Assembly (NCBI GenBank): GCA_937892395.1
Contig: CALAGJ010000135.1
Coordinates: forward strand, 1 to 43,331
DNA: 43,331 nucleotides
Reading direction: 5' to 3'
Source: an uncultured Parafilimonas sp.
Lineage (GTDB): Bacteria > Bacteroidota > Bacteroidia > Chitinophagales > Chitinophagaceae
Under the pieces are notes generated by a model, which did no database searches, was not told the DNA's origin, and was given only the letters and a program-made list of their open reading frames with translations. Below are positions 25,560 to 34,323 of the stretch, piece after piece. Position 1 is the first letter of the stretch. Every line of letters begins with the position of its first letter. The position numbers and the translations under genes were made by a program.

Positions 25560-28220
25560 TTGAAATCAAAATTATTTTTAGTTCCTTTTTTTTGTGTTTC
25601 CATTTTTGCTCAAGCACAATTTGGTGGTGGCCCTCCTGGTGGCGGGCAAATGAATATTGGTCATTTATATGGTAAGTTTATAGATTCCATATCTGGCAAG
25701 GGTGTGGATGGTGCCACTGTAATATTGAAAGGGAATAAAATGGATACAGTAACAAGGAAAATGAAACCCTTTGTATATGGTACCTTAATAACTACTGCAA
25801 AAGGAGATTTTAGTTTTGAAGGATTGCCCATTATGGGTAGCTTTCAATTGATATCTTCTGCGGTAGGTTATGAAACGGATACTTTTTTGGTGAAGTTTGA
25901 TATGCCCAAAATGCAAGGCTCTATAGGTAATGGTTCAGATCGTATGCAGCAAATGCTTTCTGCAGTTGATAAAGACCTTGGAAATTTTAAATTGAAAACT
26001 GCATCCGGTACTTTGGCAGAAGTAACTGTAACGAGTAGTAAACCATTCTTCGAAATGGGAGTGGACAGAAAAATTTTTAATGTTGATAAAAATATTGTGA
26101 GTCAGGGGCAAACAGCTACAGAGGTAATGAAGCAAATACCCAATCTCAATGTAGATATAGATGGGAATGTGACGCTGCGAAATGCTGCCCCGCAATTGTT
26201 TATAGACGGCAGACCCACCACCCTCAGCCTCAATCAAATACCTGCTGATATTATTGATAAAGTAGAATTAATTACAAATCCATCTGCAAAATATGATGCC
26301 AGTGGTGGAAATGCGGGCATACTAAATATTGTCCTTAAAAAAAATAAAAAATCCGGATACAATGGTGGCATAAGAGCAGGATTAGATAGCCGACTACGTA
26401 TGAATATGGGTGGGGATTTTAACTGGCGTCAGAATAAAATAAATTTCTTCATCAACACATTCTATAATCAGCGCAAAAGCCTGAATTGGTTCAATTCGGA
26501 CCGAACAAATTTGACCATTCCATCATCACAAATCTATCAAAATGGGGAAGGAGTAAATACAGGATATTTTGCCTTTGTAAGATCCGGGTTTGATTTTTTT
26601 GTGGACAACAGAAACACGATAACAGTAGGTGGAAGTTTTACAAAAGGAAAGTTTGATAATACCCAGGAGCAAAGAGTGGACTCTACATTTGACAACCTAT
26701 TTCTTTCTTATAGTAATGCGGATAACCAAAATAGATTTAATTTTCAAAACCTTGGTGGTAACTTGAGTTATAAGCATAATTTCTCCAAAGAAGGTACAAG
26801 TCTAACAGCAGATGTAAACTATACTGCCAATGATAACAGCAGTACCAATAATATCAATACTTTTACCTTCAATGCCGATAATTCCCCGAAGGGAAAACCA
26901 TTTCAACAACAAATAAAAGGCGAGGGCTATAACAGGTTCTTAACCGTGCAAACAGACTTTGAATCAAAAATTACGGACAAACAAAAATTGGAAACAGGGT
27001 TGAGAACTGCAGTACGTTTTTTCAAAAACAACAATACACAAAGTTTCTTTGATGCAATAAAAAATGAGTTTGTGGAGCTTCCGTTTATCAGTACCCAATA
27101 TCAATTTACAGATCAAGTCTATGCTGCTTATGTAAATTATATTGTACAGGGAAAGAAGTGGAATTATCAGGGTGGATTTAGGATTGAGAGCTCAGATTAT
27201 GCTGGCACAGAGTTGAATCGAGATTCTTCTTTTGAAGTAAAATTTCCTGTGAGTTTATTTCCCAGTTTATTTATCACGCATAAGCTTGATGATAAGCAAG
27301 ACTTACAGTTGAATTATAGCCGCAGGGTAAATAGGCCAAACTTTTTTCAACTCATCCCATTCTTTGATTTCAGCGATCCTCAAAATCCAAGTGTAGGCAA
27401 TCCCGGATTAAAACCTGAATTTACTGGCAGTTATGAGTTGTCTTATAATAACGCTTATAAAAAGGGAGCTAATTTTTTGATTACAGCATGGTACAAGCAT
27501 AGTACAAACCTCATAACCCGATATCAATATAAAGATTTGAATGGAGGTACCCCCGATTTATTGGATAGTGTTATTTTCAATAGTTACGCCAATGCAAATA
27601 GTAGTAATAGCTATGGATTGGAGCTCACCAACAAAATTACACTGCTCAAAATTTGGGATATGACCACAAGTTTTAATCTTTTCAATAGTGTAATTAATGG
27701 CGACAATTTGGATCAAGGGTTTACAAATGATTTGGTGAGTTGGTTTGCCAAAATGAATAATAATTTTAAGCTCAAGAAAGGATATAGCATACAACTGTCT
27801 GGTGAGTATAATGCCCGCACTGTGCTGCCTGTAAGCAGCGGAAGCGGCGGCTCCAGCGGTGGTGGTAGAGGCGGTGGCGGCATGGGTGGTGGCATGTGGG
27901 GTGGTGGAAATTTAGGTACTGCTCAAGGTTTCATAAAACCAAGATATGGTGTTGATATGGCAATAAAAAAAGATTGGACTTTTAAAAATGGAAACACAGC
28001 ATCCATCACCGCCAGTATGAATGATGTGTTTAGAACTATGGTGCAAGCCAGCTTTGCCGAAAGCATCTTTATAGAGCAAAATAATTTCAGACGCAGAGAC
28101 CCTCAAGTACTACGGATTAATTTCAGCTACCGATTTGGAAAGTTTGATACTTCTCTTTTCAAACGTAAGAGTAACAAAGCTGATGGCAGTGGCGGTATGG
28201 ATATGATTGGTGGAGGTTAG
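25560..28220 (+). CDS. TonB-dependent outer-membrane receptor (outer membrane beta-barrel family 3)
   Basis: The 886-residue protein has a signal peptide, a carboxypeptidase-regulatory-like N-terminal domain (about 35-130), a plug-like region (about 150-260, with IPADIIDKVELITNPSAKYD), and a beta-barrel to the C-terminus. It belongs to the outer-membrane beta-barrel family that also includes non-transporting receptors. A Gly-rich, low-complexity segment of about 25 residues (near 757-783) lies in a surface loop of the barrel, and the protein begins with a Gly/Pro-rich mature end (FGGGPPGGGQ). The only start is TTG at 25560; no in-frame ATG lies upstream. Substrate unknown. Confidence 0.9.
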   Translation: MKSKLFLVPFFCVSIFAQAQFGGGPPGGGQMNIGHLYGKFIDSISGKGVDGATVILKGNKMDTVTRKMKPFVYGTLITTAKGDFSFEGLPIMGSFQLISSAVGYETDTFLVKFDMPKMQGSIGNGSDRMQQMLSAVDKDLGNFKLKTASGTLAEVTVTSSKPFFEMGVDRKIFNVDKNIVSQGQTATEVMKQIPNLNVDIDGNVTLRNAAPQLFIDGRPTTLSLNQIPADIIDKVELITNPSAKYDASGGNAGILNIVLKKNKKSGYNGGIRAGLDSRLRMNMGGDFNWRQNKINFFINTFYNQRKSLNWFNSDRTNLTIPSSQIYQNGEGVNTGYFAFVRSGFDFFVDNRNTITVGGSFTKGKFDNTQEQRVDSTFDNLFLSYSNADNQNRFNFQNLGGNLSYKHNFSKEGTSLTADVNYTANDNSSTNNINTFTFNADNSPKGKPFQQQIKGEGYNRFLTVQTDFESKITDKQKLETGLRTAVRFFKNNNTQSFFDAIKNEFVELPFISTQYQFTDQVYAAYVNYIVQGKKWNYQGGFRIESSDYAGTELNRDSSFEVKFPVSLFPSLFITHKLDDKQDLQLNYSRRVNRPNFFQLIPFFDFSDPQNPSVGNPGLKPEFTGSYELSYNNAYKKGANFLITAWYKHSTNLITRYQYKDLNGGTPDLLDSVIFNSYANANSSNSYGLELTNKITLLKIWDMTTSFNLFNSVINGDNLDQGFTNDLVSWFAKMNNNFKLKKGYSIQLSGEYNARTVLPVSSGSGGSSGGGRGGGGMGGGMWGGGNLGTAQGFIKPRYGVDMAIKKDWTFKNGNTASITASMNDVFRTMVQASFAESIFIEQNNFRRRDPQVLRINFSYRFGKFDTSLFKRKSNKADGSGGMDMIGGG

Positions 28221-28224
28221 ACAC

Positions 28225-30624
28225 TTATTTGCCTAACCTTATATTTAATGCTACCATATAATTGATGCCCGCCATAGGGTAGTAATAATTCTCATTTGTT
28301 ATAGCCCCATCATATAAATAAGCGTACACATATCCATTGGGTTCATACATTACATTGAATACATTATTAGCTTGTACAATTAATTTACTGCCCTTCCATT
28401 TTTTTGTAAATAGGTCAAGTGTAAAACGCAAATCATTTATAAAATAGGCGTCCAAACTGCGTTCTTCATTTTCTGTATTATCTAAATATTGCTTACCCAC
28501 ATACTTGCTTAAAATACTTAACTCAGTATTTTTTAATGGAAGAAAATTAATGGTGCCTGCGGCAATGAAGGATGGAGAAAAAGAAATAGCGGTATTGCTA
28601 TGCGCAATGGCTTTTTGCTCAATGTATTCAAAGTTTACATCATAGCTATCTGCATATTCTGTAAAAGATTTTATTTTATTGGCACTAAGTGTAACATTTG
28701 CTGATGCATTTATCCATGCGTTCATGCGCAAAGCACCCTGCCATTCCATGCCTATGCGATAACTCTTTGGTACATTGATGCGGGTGTAGGCTCCTACATC
28801 ATTGATTCTTCCTGTTTGTACCAATTGATCTTTATAAAGCATTGCATAAAAATTGATGGCAGAGCTCCAAATACTACTATGCTTATCAACCCCAAATTCA
28901 ATATCATGAAGATATTCTGCATTTGGTTGCTGTGTCAATCCTGCCTCAAAATCATCTCTATTAGGTTCTTTACCAGCCAAAGCATAACTGCCAAATACTG
29001 ACCATCCATTCTTTGTATATCGAACACCTGCTTTCGGATTAATGAAGTCAAACTTTCTATTGATAAATAATTCACCATTATCTCTAAATCCATCCATCTG
29101 GTGCTTAACAGTTCGATATTGTAAATCTCCAAAAATTATCCAATGATTTGACAAATTGTGTAGTGCCCTTATATACACATTCGCATCATTCTTAAAAGCC
29201 GGATATCTGTAATATTCTTGTTTTGAAATTTCTGGTAAAACATCCACCCATTTTACAAGTCCAAAATGCTCACCATTATATCTACTCCAACTGCCACCTG
29301 CAGTATAATTGGTTTTGCTTGTGTTATATTGAATTGTAAAAACATTTCCGAAGAAATAATTGTCTAACCATAGTTGCCGAATCAAATCCGATTTAAAGAT
29401 GGTATCTGCACCAATAACAGGTGGCTCAATACCGTAGTCTTTTAGTTTTCTATTTGTTTTATATTCATTGTAGTAACCTTTGCCACGGGTAAGAAAACCT
29501 GTGAATTGTATAGATATCTTATCTGTAACTCGTTGATTGAAAAATAATTGGTAGTGGGTTTGTTTATAATTATCTGTTTGATCTTCGTATGGTTCACCGG
29601 GCTTATCGGTACCTGCCGGATTAAAAGTTCGGTTTGTGTCAAGTACAGTTTTCAGTACACCATACCACGACTGATATGTTTCCTCATTACCTGAAAATAC
29701 ATTGAGTCTAAGAGATGAGTTCTTTCTTATCCAAGCACCGGATATATACCAGGCATATAAATCTGATCTTGCTCGATCTACATAACCATTACTGGATATA
29801 CGGCTCAGTCTTGCATCTACTGTAAACTGGCTGTCTAACAGACCAGTTGATGCAAGAAGTGTATTTTTATAAGTGTTGAAAGAACCTATGCTATTGTTCA
29901 AAGCAATATATCCTTGTTCATTGAATTCATTTGTTGCTAAGTTTATGGTTGCACCAAATGCACCTGATCCATTGGTAGATGCTCCAACACCTCGCTGAAT
30001 TTGTAAGGATGAAGTTGAAGAGATGATATCTGGTATGTTTACAAGAAATGTACCTTGGCTTTCGGCATCATTGTAGGGCACACCATTAAGTGTAAAGTTT
30101 ATTCTGGTGGCATCAGTTCCTCTTATTCTGATTGCTGTATAACCAACACCATTACCCGCATCTGAATTGATTGTTACAGAAGGCGTTTGATTTAAAACAA
30201 AAGGAATATCAGTACCCAGATTTAGCTTTTCAAGGTTTGTTCGATTGAGTGTTGTTTTTACAAATGGGCTCTTATCAGATGGTCTTACAGCTTTTATTTC
30301 TAATGTTTCTAAAAACAAATCTGCTTCTTGAAGTTGAAAAGTATAAACAGATTGCTGTATAACCACACTGGTATCCAATTGCTTCATATTGATATGCGAG
30401 GCATGTAGCATACACAGGCTACCTGGCGGGATCTTAGTTAACTCAATGCTTCCATCAGCGTTTGTTTGGGTTGCTTCCGTTATCCGGTTACTTAGTTCTA
30501 CAACTACCGATACTCCGGGTATGGGTAATCCTGTTTCATTTGTAAAGATAAAAACCGTTCTATCCTGTGCAGAATTCAGGAAAGAAATCAAGAGAAATGT
30601 TGCGATTAAAAATTTCTGTTTCAT
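28225..30624 (-). CDS. TonB-dependent receptor under TPP riboswitch control (probable thiamine-compound transporter)
   Basis: The 799-residue outer-membrane receptor has a signal peptide (to about residue 19), a carboxypeptidase-like domain (about 20-105), a plug domain (about 115-225, FVLNQTPSVTI, IRIRGTDATRINFTLNGVPY) and a 22-stranded barrel ending INYMVALNIRLGK. It lies directly behind a TPP riboswitch at 30676-30758, so its product is made when thiamine pyrophosphate is low. This points to import of thiamine or a precursor such as HMP. Thiamine-related receptors of this kind are known in Bacteroidota. No thi or pnuT gene is adjacent. It converges with the other receptor gene, with 4 bases between them. 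Confidence 0.9.
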   Translation of the reverse strand: MKQKFLIATFLLISFLNSAQDRTVFIFTNETGLPIPGVSVVVELSNRITEATQTNADGSIELTKIPPGSLCMLHASHINMKQLDTSVVIQQSVYTFQLQEADLFLETLEIKAVRPSDKSPFVKTTLNRTNLEKLNLGTDIPFVLNQTPSVTINSDAGNGVGYTAIRIRGTDATRINFTLNGVPYNDAESQGTFLVNIPDIISSTSSLQIQRGVGASTNGSGAFGATINLATNEFNEQGYIALNNSIGSFNTYKNTLLASTGLLDSQFTVDARLSRISSNGYVDRARSDLYAWYISGAWIRKNSSLRLNVFSGNEETYQSWYGVLKTVLDTNRTFNPAGTDKPGEPYEDQTDNYKQTHYQLFFNQRVTDKISIQFTGFLTRGKGYYNEYKTNRKLKDYGIEPPVIGADTIFKSDLIRQLWLDNYFFGNVFTIQYNTSKTNYTAGGSWSRYNGEHFGLVKWVDVLPEISKQEYYRYPAFKNDANVYIRALHNLSNHWIIFGDLQYRTVKHQMDGFRDNGELFINRKFDFINPKAGVRYTKNGWSVFGSYALAGKEPNRDDFEAGLTQQPNAEYLHDIEFGVDKHSSIWSSAINFYAMLYKDQLVQTGRINDVGAYTRINVPKSYRIGMEWQGALRMNAWINASANVTLSANKIKSFTEYADSYDVNFEYIEQKAIAHSNTAISFSPSFIAAGTINFLPLKNTELSILSKYVGKQYLDNTENEERSLDAYFINDLRFTLDLFTKKWKGSKLIVQANNVFNVMYEPNGYVYAYLYDGAITNENYYYPMAGINYMVALNIRLGK

Positions 30625-30675
30625 CGTATGTATATAGGATGGAACAGGACTTTGCGATAAAAGTGCAGTGATACA

Positions 30676-30758
30676 GCGCCTTCCCTTCGCAGGTATTATC
30701 CTGTTCAGGTTCTACGGGTATAATCTCAGCTTCAATAATATTGACGCACCCCGGGAAC
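30676..30758 (-). promoter_or_regulatory. TPP riboswitch (THI element)
   Basis: On the minus strand the conserved elements appear in order: GGGGTGC (30752-30746), CTGAGA (30729-30724), ACCCGTAGAACCTGA (from 30719), GGATAATACCTGCG, and AGGGAA ending near 30681. Together they form the P2/P3 and P4/P5 arms of the thi-box aptamer. The closing helix pairs 30758-30754 with 30680-30676, one mismatch. The gene start is 52 bases downstream, so control is probably by sequestering the start region or by early termination. Confidence 0.96.
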
Positions 30759-30787
30759 TTTTGGCCCATCATTTTTTACGGCCGTTG

Positions 30788-30795
30788 CAAAGATA
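30788..30795 (-). promoter_or_regulatory. -7 element of the riboswitch-receptor transcript
   Basis: TATCTTTG on the minus strand (30795-30788) is a perfect TAnnTTTG followed by C. It places transcription start near 30782, about 24 bases before the riboswitch. No clean TTTG lies at -33. Confidence 0.55.
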
Positions 30796-30988
30796 TATTG
30801 AACTGATTTGAAACATTAAAATAAAATTTAAACTAAAAAGGAATCTTGGTTAAAATTAAAGTATAAAATTCTTTTGGCATTATTATTGAGTAATAAGCGG
30901 CAACCTTGAAAACGAGTTGTCAGTTAAACACAAAATGCTAAAATATGGCTGACATTTTTTTAAATTAAAAACTAATAAATAATTGAAA

Positions 30989-31555
30989 ATGAAAAAGTTA
31001 TTTATTTTTATAGTGAGCTTTTTATTATTGTCTTTTGTTCCGGTGGCCAAACAGGTTTTACCTGAATTATCAAATAATTCAAATTTTTCTGATACAACTT
31101 TAGTTCCTTTAAAAGATTCAATAATTTTTTTAGATTCAACAAAAATTGATTCTTTGGTATCTAAACAGAATGCAGAATTTGAACTTTCAGACAAGAAAAA
31201 AGAAAAAGATTCAGAAGCAACTTATTCAGGTACTGGAGATTTTTATAAGGGAATGGCCAGTTTTTATGCTTCCAAATTTGATGGCCGTAAAACAGCTACC
31301 GGAGAAATTTTTAGAAATTCAGGCATGACTGCCGCCAGCAATACATTCCGTTTAAACACTTGGGTAAAAGTTACCAATACACGCAATGGGAAGGTTGTTT
31401 ACGTAAAAGTAAACGATCGTATGGCACCATCCATGCATAAGAAAGGGCGCATACTTGATTTGACACAGGCTGCTGCAAGAAAATTAGATTTTTATAATGC
31501 CGGCACTACAAGTGTAAAAGTAGAAATTGTAAACAAAGATTCAGTATCTCGTTAG
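30989..31555 (+). CDS. rlpA: Septal ring lytic transglycosylase RlpA family protein
   Basis: The 188-residue protein has a signal peptide (MKKLFIFIVSFLLLSFVPVA) and a Ser/Asp/Lys-rich linker (about 25-85). A double-psi beta-barrel domain follows: GMASFYASKFDGRKTATGE, GMTAASNTF, VKVTNTRNGKVVYVKVNDRM with the catalytic aspartate, and KGRILDLTQAAARKLDF. RlpA proteins cleave peptidoglycan strands lacking stem peptides. No C-terminal SPOR domain is present, so septal targeting by that domain is not expected. The preceding TTG at 30983 is only two codons upstream. The 3' end overlaps the convergent cytochrome gene by 4 bases. Confidence 0.9.
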   Translation: MKKLFIFIVSFLLLSFVPVAKQVLPELSNNSNFSDTTLVPLKDSIIFLDSTKIDSLVSKQNAEFELSDKKKEKDSEATYSGTGDFYKGMASFYASKFDGRKTATGEIFRNSGMTAASNTFRLNTWVKVTNTRNGKVVYVKVNDRMAPSMHKKGRILDLTQAAARKLDFYNAGTTSVKVEIVNKDSVSR

Positions 31556-31944
31556 TGTTTTCCTGATTTTTGGTCTTCTATATGTGGCTCACCTTTGTGG
31601 CAAGTATTACATGTTACTACCAACGGCTTATTTTCTGATTCATCCTCAAAACTAAAATAGTTTTTATTAATGTCAAACATCATGCGTAGCATGTGCCTGG
31701 CTACTTGTTTTTCTTCCTTTTCGTCAGTTGCCATATCCCAGTTATTGTCATCAATTTTTACGTGACAGAATTCACAGTTAACACCAAGTCCATCGCTAAA
31801 CATATCCATGTACATATCTAAACTGTCGTCACTAATATTTTGTGGAAGCACTTGCAAATTTTTATAAGTTGCATTTGGCTGAATAGCCGCCACTGAAATA
31901 AATATGACTGCGAGAAGAAAGGGTACTACTACAAACTTTTTCAT
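31552..31944 (-). CDS. Diheme c-type cytochrome (photosynthetic reaction centre cytochrome-like family)
   Basis: The 130-residue protein has a signal peptide ending near SVAA and two CxxCH heme sites: CEFCH (C57, C60, H61) and CNTCH (C112, C115, H116). VARHMLRMMFDINKNYF between them provides a likely axial Met. The spacing and the GVNCEFCHVKID...ATDEKEEKQVARHML pattern match the PRC cytochrome c subunit family, small members of which occur in non-phototrophic Bacteroidota. It is expected in the periplasm as an electron carrier. The partner is unknown. Confidence 0.88.
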   Translation of the reverse strand: MKKFVVVPFLLAVIFISVAAIQPNATYKNLQVLPQNISDDSLDMYMDMFSDGLGVNCEFCHVKIDDNNWDMATDEKEEKQVARHMLRMMFDINKNYFSFEDESENKPLVVTCNTCHKGEPHIEDQKSGKH

Positions 31945-32275
31945 TTTGCTTTTTGGGATAAATGTAGTGTTTGAAATGATTCAAAACCTATAATTCATTT
32001 GGTTGCTATTTTTTGGAATCTTTGATACATCCGATTAGTATAAAATTTGAAATACAGACTACCAAGATTGTTCCTCTATTTTGGCGTTCAATTCAGAACA
32101 CTAATTAACTTTTTTTTTCTTGCAGTTTCAGAAGAGTTGATGCATTTTTTAGTATCATGATTTGTTCTTAAGGCCCCATTAATACTGCATTTGGTAAATA
32201 AAATGAATTGCAATAAGAAAATCTGAGTGTGTGGGCTTAGGGTTGCACTTCTTACTGGCATATCTTTACCGACTT
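31945..32275. other. Intergenic region between divergent cytochrome and obg genes
   Basis: About 330 AT-rich bases with no supportable gene or RNA. TATCTTTA (32261-32268) is one mismatch from a -7 element 7 bases ahead of the obg ATG, and AATCTTTG at 32017-32024 is another near match; neither has a well-placed -33 element. Confidence 0.45.
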
Positions 32276-33268
32276 ATGGAGAAATCAAATTTTATTGATT
32301 ATATACGGGTGTTTTGCAAGAGTGGCAATGGTGGTGCGGGATGTAGACATTTCCTACGTATGAAGTTTAATCCAAATGGTGGTCCAGATGGTGGCAATGG
32401 TGGAAGAGGAGGGCATATTATTCTAAGAGGAAATAGCCAATTATGGACATTGCTTCATTTGAGATATTATAAGAATGTAATAGCTGAACATGGTGAAGGA
32501 GGCTCAAAGAATAATAGTACGGGAAAAGATGGTAAAGATATTATTATTGAAGTGCCATTAGGCACAATTGCCAGAGATGAAGAAACAGGCGAACAAGAAG
32601 CTGAAATATTGGAAGATGGTCAGGAAATAGTCCTTCAAAAAGGTGGGAGAGGAGGTATGGGTAATGCTTTTTTTGCAACTGCCACCAAACAAGCTCCTGA
32701 ACATGCCCAGCCGGGAGAATCAGGCAATGAAGGTTGGAAGTTAATTGAACTAAAGGTGCTGGCAGATGTAGGATTGGTTGGTTTTCCTAATGCAGGCAAA
32801 AGCACCTTACTTTCCGTATTGTCTGCGGCCAAGCCAAAAATTGCAGATTATGCATTTACTACATTAGTACCACAATTGGGTATGGTTTCTTATAGAGATA
32901 ATCAGTCATTTTGTATGGCAGATTTACCCGGTATTATCGAAGGGGCTGCTGAAGGAAAAGGCTTGGGTCATCGGTTCCTAAGACATATAGAGCGAAACAG
33001 CGTTCTACTATTTGTGATTCCTGCTGATAGTGCAGATCATAGAAAAGAGTTTGAGGTTTTGATAGATGAGCTAAAGGCGTATAACCCTGATTTATTACAT
33101 AAAGATTTTTTGATAGCCATTAGCAAGTCAGACATGCTTGATGATGAATTAAAATCAGCAATACATAATGAATTGCCCAAAGATGTGCCCAGTATTTTTA
33201 TATCAGCAGTACAACAGAAAAATCTTTTTGAATTGAAAGATCTATTGTGGAAAGCAATGAATAAATAA
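32276..33268 (+). CDS. obgE: GTPase Obg/CgtA
   Basis: Obg is an essential GTPase that binds the large ribosomal subunit. From the ATG at 32276 it has 330 residues. The Gly-rich Obg fold is clear (NGGPDGGNGGRGGHIILRG), followed by the G domain with G1 GFPNAGKST, G3 DLPGIIEGAAEGKGLGHRFL and G4 SKSD. There is no C-terminal OCT domain, which is normal for many Bacteroidota. The open frame begins at 32231, but MEKSNFIDYIRVFCKSGNGG is the standard start. The sulfotransferase gene follows after 86 bases. Confidence 0.96.
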   Translation: MEKSNFIDYIRVFCKSGNGGAGCRHFLRMKFNPNGGPDGGNGGRGGHIILRGNSQLWTLLHLRYYKNVIAEHGEGGSKNNSTGKDGKDIIIEVPLGTIARDEETGEQEAEILEDGQEIVLQKGGRGGMGNAFFATATKQAPEHAQPGESGNEGWKLIELKVLADVGLVGFPNAGKSTLLSVLSAAKPKIADYAFTTLVPQLGMVSYRDNQSFCMADLPGIIEGAAEGKGLGHRFLRHIERNSVLLFVIPADSADHRKEFEVLIDELKAYNPDLLHKDFLIAISKSDMLDDELKSAIHNELPKDVPSIFISAVQQKNLFELKDLLWKAMNK

Positions 33269-33354
33269 TATTCCCCAGTTTGAATTTGTGGATTTTAGGG
33301 TGATTTTTCAAGCAAAATCACTTTCTTTTGCACCGCATTTCTTAAAAAAAATAT

Positions 33355-34257
33355 ATGCATCCAAATTTTTTCATTATTGGTCCCCCAAAATGTGCCAGCA
33401 CCTCTTTGCATTATTATCTTGGTCAACACCCAGATGTGTACACCAGCAAAGTAAAAGAGACACTTTTTTTTAGTAGAGATTATTCCAAGGGAATGGATTT
33501 CTATGAAAAATATTTTGAGGAAGCTGGCAATGCAAAAGCAATTGGTGAGGCTACTCCAGTATATTCTTTCCTGACTTTTACTGCGGATCGTATCAAATTG
33601 CATTACCCAAATGCCAAAATAATATTGTGCTTTCGCAATCCAATGGATAGGGCATTTAGCAGTTGGCTAATGCAAAGAGGAATGGGTGTTGAAAAGGCTG
33701 GTTTTAGATCCGCCATGGAGATGAATTTAAAACAAATGCCTGATACAAACCTCGAAGGCGATATTGGAAGTACAACCTGGTTAAATAGTATTGGTAATTT
33801 TGATGAAGGAGAAAGCAGATTGCGCACTTATTTACAGGCAGGTATGTATGCGCAAACCATAAAAAATTGGCAAAAAAGATTCAACCCCGATCAAATTAAA
33901 GTTCTTTTTATGGAAGATCTTAAAAATGACTTTGATGCAACTATCAAATCCCTTTTTGAACATATTGGTGTAGATACTGATTTCATTATACCAAACAAGG
34001 AAATTGCGAATTTCTATTTCGACAGAAAGGCAAATAGGGTTAGTAATAAATTGATAGGTGTTCAGGGTACAAGATTCATAGCCAAACGAATACCAAAGAG
34101 TATTAAAAATATATTCAAAAATAGGTGGCGTGTAAAAGATGTACCAAAGATTTCAAATGAAGATAGAATTTGGCTATGGGATGTTTTTAAAGCTGATATA
34201 GCTGAATTAGAGAAAATGACTGCTCGGGATTTGTCTATATGGAATCCATCGAAATAA
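33355..34257 (+). CDS. Sulfotransferase (PAPS-dependent, heparan N-sulfotransferase-like)
   Basis: The 300-residue protein transfers sulfate from PAPS to an acceptor. The 5'-phosphosulfate loop is at FIIGPPKCASTSLHYYLGQ (about residues 6-24) and the 3'-phosphate motif at CFRNPMDRAFSSWLMQ, both intact. A GEATPVYSF segment is typical of the carbohydrate/heparan sulfotransferase group. No signal peptide is seen, so the enzyme is cytoplasmic and the acceptor is probably a small molecule or lipid; its identity is not visible. A bidirectional terminator follows. Confidence 0.9.
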   Translation: MHPNFFIIGPPKCASTSLHYYLGQHPDVYTSKVKETLFFSRDYSKGMDFYEKYFEEAGNAKAIGEATPVYSFLTFTADRIKLHYPNAKIILCFRNPMDRAFSSWLMQRGMGVEKAGFRSAMEMNLKQMPDTNLEGDIGSTTWLNSIGNFDEGESRLRTYLQAGMYAQTIKNWQKRFNPDQIKVLFMEDLKNDFDATIKSLFEHIGVDTDFIIPNKEIANFYFDRKANRVSNKLIGVQGTRFIAKRIPKSIKNIFKNRWRVKDVPKISNEDRIWLWDVFKADIAELEKMTARDLSIWNPSK

Positions 34258-34284
34258 AAGATTAATTCAAAAATAAATATAAAA

Positions 34285-34309
34285 AAACCCCGCAAATGCG
34301 GGGTTTTTT
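34285..34309. terminator. Bidirectional rho-independent terminator
   Basis: A CCCCGC/GCGGGG stem (34288-34293 and 34298-34303) with an AAAT loop is flanked by As on the left and Ts on the right. It separates the convergent sulfotransferase and T9SS hydrolase-like genes. Confidence 0.92.
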
Positions 34310-34323
34310 ATAATAGTATTTTG

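Noticed and set aside
30560..30772. 70-residue minus-strand open frame upstream of the riboswitch-controlled receptor
   Set aside because: It lies across the TPP aptamer and the receptor start; the RNA structure explains the sequence.
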